DNA of 6,909 nt from Clostridia bacterium (GTDB taxonomy: Bacteria; Bacillota_A; Clostridia; Oscillospirales; CAG-272), in assembly GCA_017626655.1 (NCBI GenBank), contig JAGAIH010000477.1, positions 1 to 6,909 of the forward strand, in the 5' to 3' direction. Below, in pieces: positions 5,125-6,909 of the stretch (positions are counted from its first letter, which is position 1; each line of letters begins with the position of its first letter). Both the position numbers and the translations under genes were made by a program. Under the pieces are notes generated by a model. It was given only the letters and a program-made list of their open reading frames with translations, had not been told where the DNA came from and made no database searches.

Positions 5125-6138
5125 TCAGACCTTGTGGCAGGCCACAAAATGGCCCGGCTCCACCTCGCGGTAGACGGGAGCCTCGGCACCGCAAGCCTCG
5201 CATGCCTCGGGACAGCGGGTATGGAAGCGGCACCCTGCGGGAGGGTTGGCGGGAGAGGGGATATCCCCCTTCAGCACGATGCGCTCCATCTTCTTGTCGG
5301 GGTCGGGGTTGGGGATGGCCGAGAACAGGGCGCGGGTGTAGGGGTGGAGGGGGTTGCCGAAGATATCCTTCTTGGCGCCGAACTCCACCATGTTGCCCAG
5401 GTACATGACGCCGATCTTGTCGGAAATGAACTTGACCACCGACAGGTCGTGGGAGATGAAGAGGTAGGTGAGGCCTCGCTCCTTCTGGAGCTTTTTCAGG
5501 AGGTTGATGATCTGGGCCTGGATGGACACGTCCAGAGCCGACACAGGCTCGTCGCAGACCACCAGCTTGGGGTTGACCGCCAGGGCGCGGGCGATGCAGA
5601 TTCTCTGACGCTGACCGCCCGAGAACTCGTGGGGGTAGCGCTCGTAGTAGTAGTCGCGGAGACCGCACTGCTCCATGAGGTCGATGACGTAATCCTTGAC
5701 CTGGGAAGGAGGCACGATCTTGTGGACCTTCACAGGCTCCGAGAGGATGTCGCCCACGGTAGCGCGGGGAGGCAGGGAGGAGTAGGGGTCCTGGAAGATG
5801 ATCTGCATCTCGGTACGGAGGGAGCGCATCTGGGTCTTGGAGTAGGCGGTGATGTCCTTGCCGTCGTAGATGATCTGTCCGCCGTTTGAGGGGTGGAGCT
5901 TGAGGATGGTACGGCCCAGGGTGGTCTTGCCGCAGCCCGACTCGCCCACGATGCCCAGGGTCTCACCGGGATACAGGTCAAAGGAGACGTTGTCCACGGC
6001 GATCAGCTCCTGCTGGACCTTACCCGTCAGGGACTTCTTGATGGGGAAGGCCTTGCGGAGATCCTTCACCGAAAGGAGGGGCTTGCGCCCGTCGGCGGTC
6101 TCTACGGCCTCTGCCGTCATATTCTTGGTATCAGCCAT
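5125..6138 (-). CDS. Oligopeptide/dipeptide ABC transporter ATP-binding protein, OppF/DppF type
   Basis: 337 residues, the usual length for OppF/DppF. It is the second cytoplasmic ATPase of a peptide importer and would pair with the OppD-type subunit encoded just upstream. Visible motifs: Walker A GESGCGKTT (65-73), Q-loop IFQDPYSSL (114-122), signature FSGGQRQR (172-179), Walker B LVVCDEP (192-198), D-loop SALD (200-203) and H-loop FISHD (227-231). The C-terminal oligopeptide-transporter extension has NPLHPYTRALF (262-272) and Cys at 303, 309, 313, 316 and 334. Such cysteines hold a [4Fe-4S] cluster in some structurally studied Dpp ATPases. The start overlaps the upstream gene by 8 bases and is preceded by GGAGAGGAGGAG, so the two are co-translated. 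The substrate, peptides rather than nickel or sugars, is inferred from family resemblance. Confidence 0.95.
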   Translation of the reverse strand: MADTKNMTAEAVETADGRKPLLSVKDLRKAFPIKKSLTGKVQQELIAVDNVSFDLYPGETLGIVGESGCGKTTLGRTILKLHPSNGGQIIYDGKDITAYSKTQMRSLRTEMQIIFQDPYSSLPPRATVGDILSEPVKVHKIVPPSQVKDYVIDLMEQCGLRDYYYERYPHEFSGGQRQRICIARALAVNPKLVVCDEPVSALDVSIQAQIINLLKKLQKERGLTYLFISHDLSVVKFISDKIGVMYLGNMVEFGAKKDIFGNPLHPYTRALFSAIPNPDPDKKMERIVLKGDIPSPANPPAGCRFHTRCPEACEACGAEAPVYREVEPGHFVACHKV

Positions 6139-6909
6139 GGCTCTCCTCCTCTCCGTACAGGTGACAGGACACGAAATGGGTGGGGCTGACCTGCACCATG
6201 CAGGGGTAGTCCCCGCCGCACTTCTCGATGCAACGGTCGCAACGCTCCTTGAAGTAGCAGTGGTTGGGCATATTCACGGGGTTGGGGACGTTGCCGGGGA
6301 TGTTGAACAGGGTATCGCTGTCGGAGTCCATGGTAGGCTTGGACTTTTGCAGCCCGATGGTGTAGGGATGGCGGGGATCGTGGAAGATCTCGTCCACAGT
6401 GCCCATCTCAATGACGCGGCCTGCGTACATGACCACCACGAAGTCGGCCATCTCGGCGATGACGCCCAGGTCGTGGGTGATGAGCAGGATGGAGCCGTCC
6501 ATCTTGTCCTTCAGGTCACGGAGCAGATCCAGGATCTGGGCCTGGATGGTCACGTCCAGAGCCGTGGTGGGCTCGTCGGCGATGATGAGGCGGGGGTTGC
6601 AGGCCAGGGCCATGGAGATCATGACGCGCTGACGCATACCGCCCGACAGCTCGTGGGGGAAGGACTTGTAGACCCGCTCGGGGGCGGCGATGCCCACCAG
6701 AGAGAGCATCTCCATGGAGCGGGCCCGAGCCATCTCCTTGGTAGCCCCGGGGACGTGGATGAAGGTCACCTCGTCCAGCTGCTCACCGATGGTGAACACG
6801 GGGTTCAGGGAGGTCATGGGCTCCTGGAAGATCATGGCGATCTGACGGCCGCGGATGCGGTGGATCTCATGGATGGGCATGGAGGCGATGTCGAAGACCT
6901 TGTCCTCCA
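6131..6909 (-). CDS. Oligopeptide/dipeptide ABC transporter ATP-binding protein, OppD/DppD type (N-terminus outside window)
   Basis: The frame is open to the window edge, and residues before the first in-window Met (EDKVFDIAS then [11 protein letters not shown]) continue the OppD pattern. The true start and Walker A therefore lie beyond 6909. Visible parts: Q-loop [20 protein letters not shown], signature [10 protein letters not shown], Walker B LIIADEP with D-loop TALD, and H-loop LLITHDLGV. The C-terminal extension has [11 protein letters not shown] and a Cys-rich tail ([14 protein letters not shown], then PC and SC). About 258 codons are present, of the usual 320-340. It hydrolyses ATP to drive peptide import together with the OppF-type partner. 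Permease and binding-protein genes would be expected further upstream, outside the window. Confidence 0.94.
   Translation of the reverse strand, partial: EDKVFDIASMPIHEIHRIRGRQIAMIFQEPMTSLNPVFTIGEQLDEVTFIHVPGATKEMARARSMEMLSLVGIAAPERVYKSFPHELSGGMRQRVMISMALACNPRLIIADEPTTALDVTIQAQILDLLRDLKDKMDGSILLITHDLGVIAEMADFVVVMYAGRVIEMGTVDEIFHDPRHPYTIGLQKSKPTMDSDSDTLFNIPGNVPNPVNMPNHCYFKERCDRCIEKCGGDYPCMVQVSPTHFVSCHLYGEEESHG

Noticed and set aside
4739..5668. 309-codon open frame on the minus strand
   Set aside because: Overlaps the OppF-type ATPase and the small membrane protein in another frame. It is Arg/Pro/His-rich and lacks any of the ABC motifs.
4822..5889. 355-codon open frame on the plus strand
   Set aside because: Antisense to the small membrane protein and the OppF-type ATPase. 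The composition is typical of a shadow frame, with no motif or start signal.

Overview
All supported genes lie on the minus strand, so the window reads from its high-numbered end to its low-numbered end. The sequence is GC-rich. It has AGGAGG-type ribosome binding sites, a T-box leader, and a secreted protein with a Thr-Glu-Glu-Pro repeat stalk and a C-terminal hydrophobic tail. Together these suggest a Gram-positive anaerobe of the class Clostridia, probably a gut Oscillospiraceae/Ruminococcaceae-type bacterium. That placement is inferred from style, not from a database match.

Region 1 (6909 to about 4831) is the end of an oligopeptide/dipeptide ABC importer operon. It holds a 5'-truncated OppD/DppD-type ATPase, an OppF/DppF-type ATPase overlapping it by 8 bases, and a 95-residue single-pass membrane protein of unknown function that starts 6 bases after the second ATPase stops.

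Region 2 (4830 to 2455) begins with an 87-base gap holding a perfect 10-bp hairpin. It then encodes a 744-residue secreted protein with a phosphodiester glycosidase (NAGPA/DUF2233-type) domain, an uncharacterised C-terminal module, a 13-unit TExP stalk and a Gly-Gly-Cys-Gly-Ser hydrophobic tail. A GC-rich hairpin with a short T-run follows as a likely terminator.

Region 3 (2417 to 1) is the most interesting. A promoter with both consensus hexamers and a 17-bp spacer drives a leader with the hallmarks of a T-box riboswitch: a Stem I with an AG bulge, the TGGTACC T-box, and a terminator whose 5' arm can instead pair with the antiterminator. Downstream, after an AAGGAGG ribosome binding site, is not an aminoacyl-tRNA synthetase but a three-part fusion: an XRE-type helix-turn-helix, a cupin, and an AMP-forming acyl-CoA synthetase. 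The gene runs off the window before its C-terminal hinge. An inverted repeat sits 7 bases upstream of the -35 box and could be an operator for the fused helix-turn-helix. I infer an acid:CoA ligase whose expression answers to uncharged tRNA and whose N-terminus may bind DNA and a small ligand. An amino-acid-derived acid would be the natural substrate, but the sequence does not show this directly.
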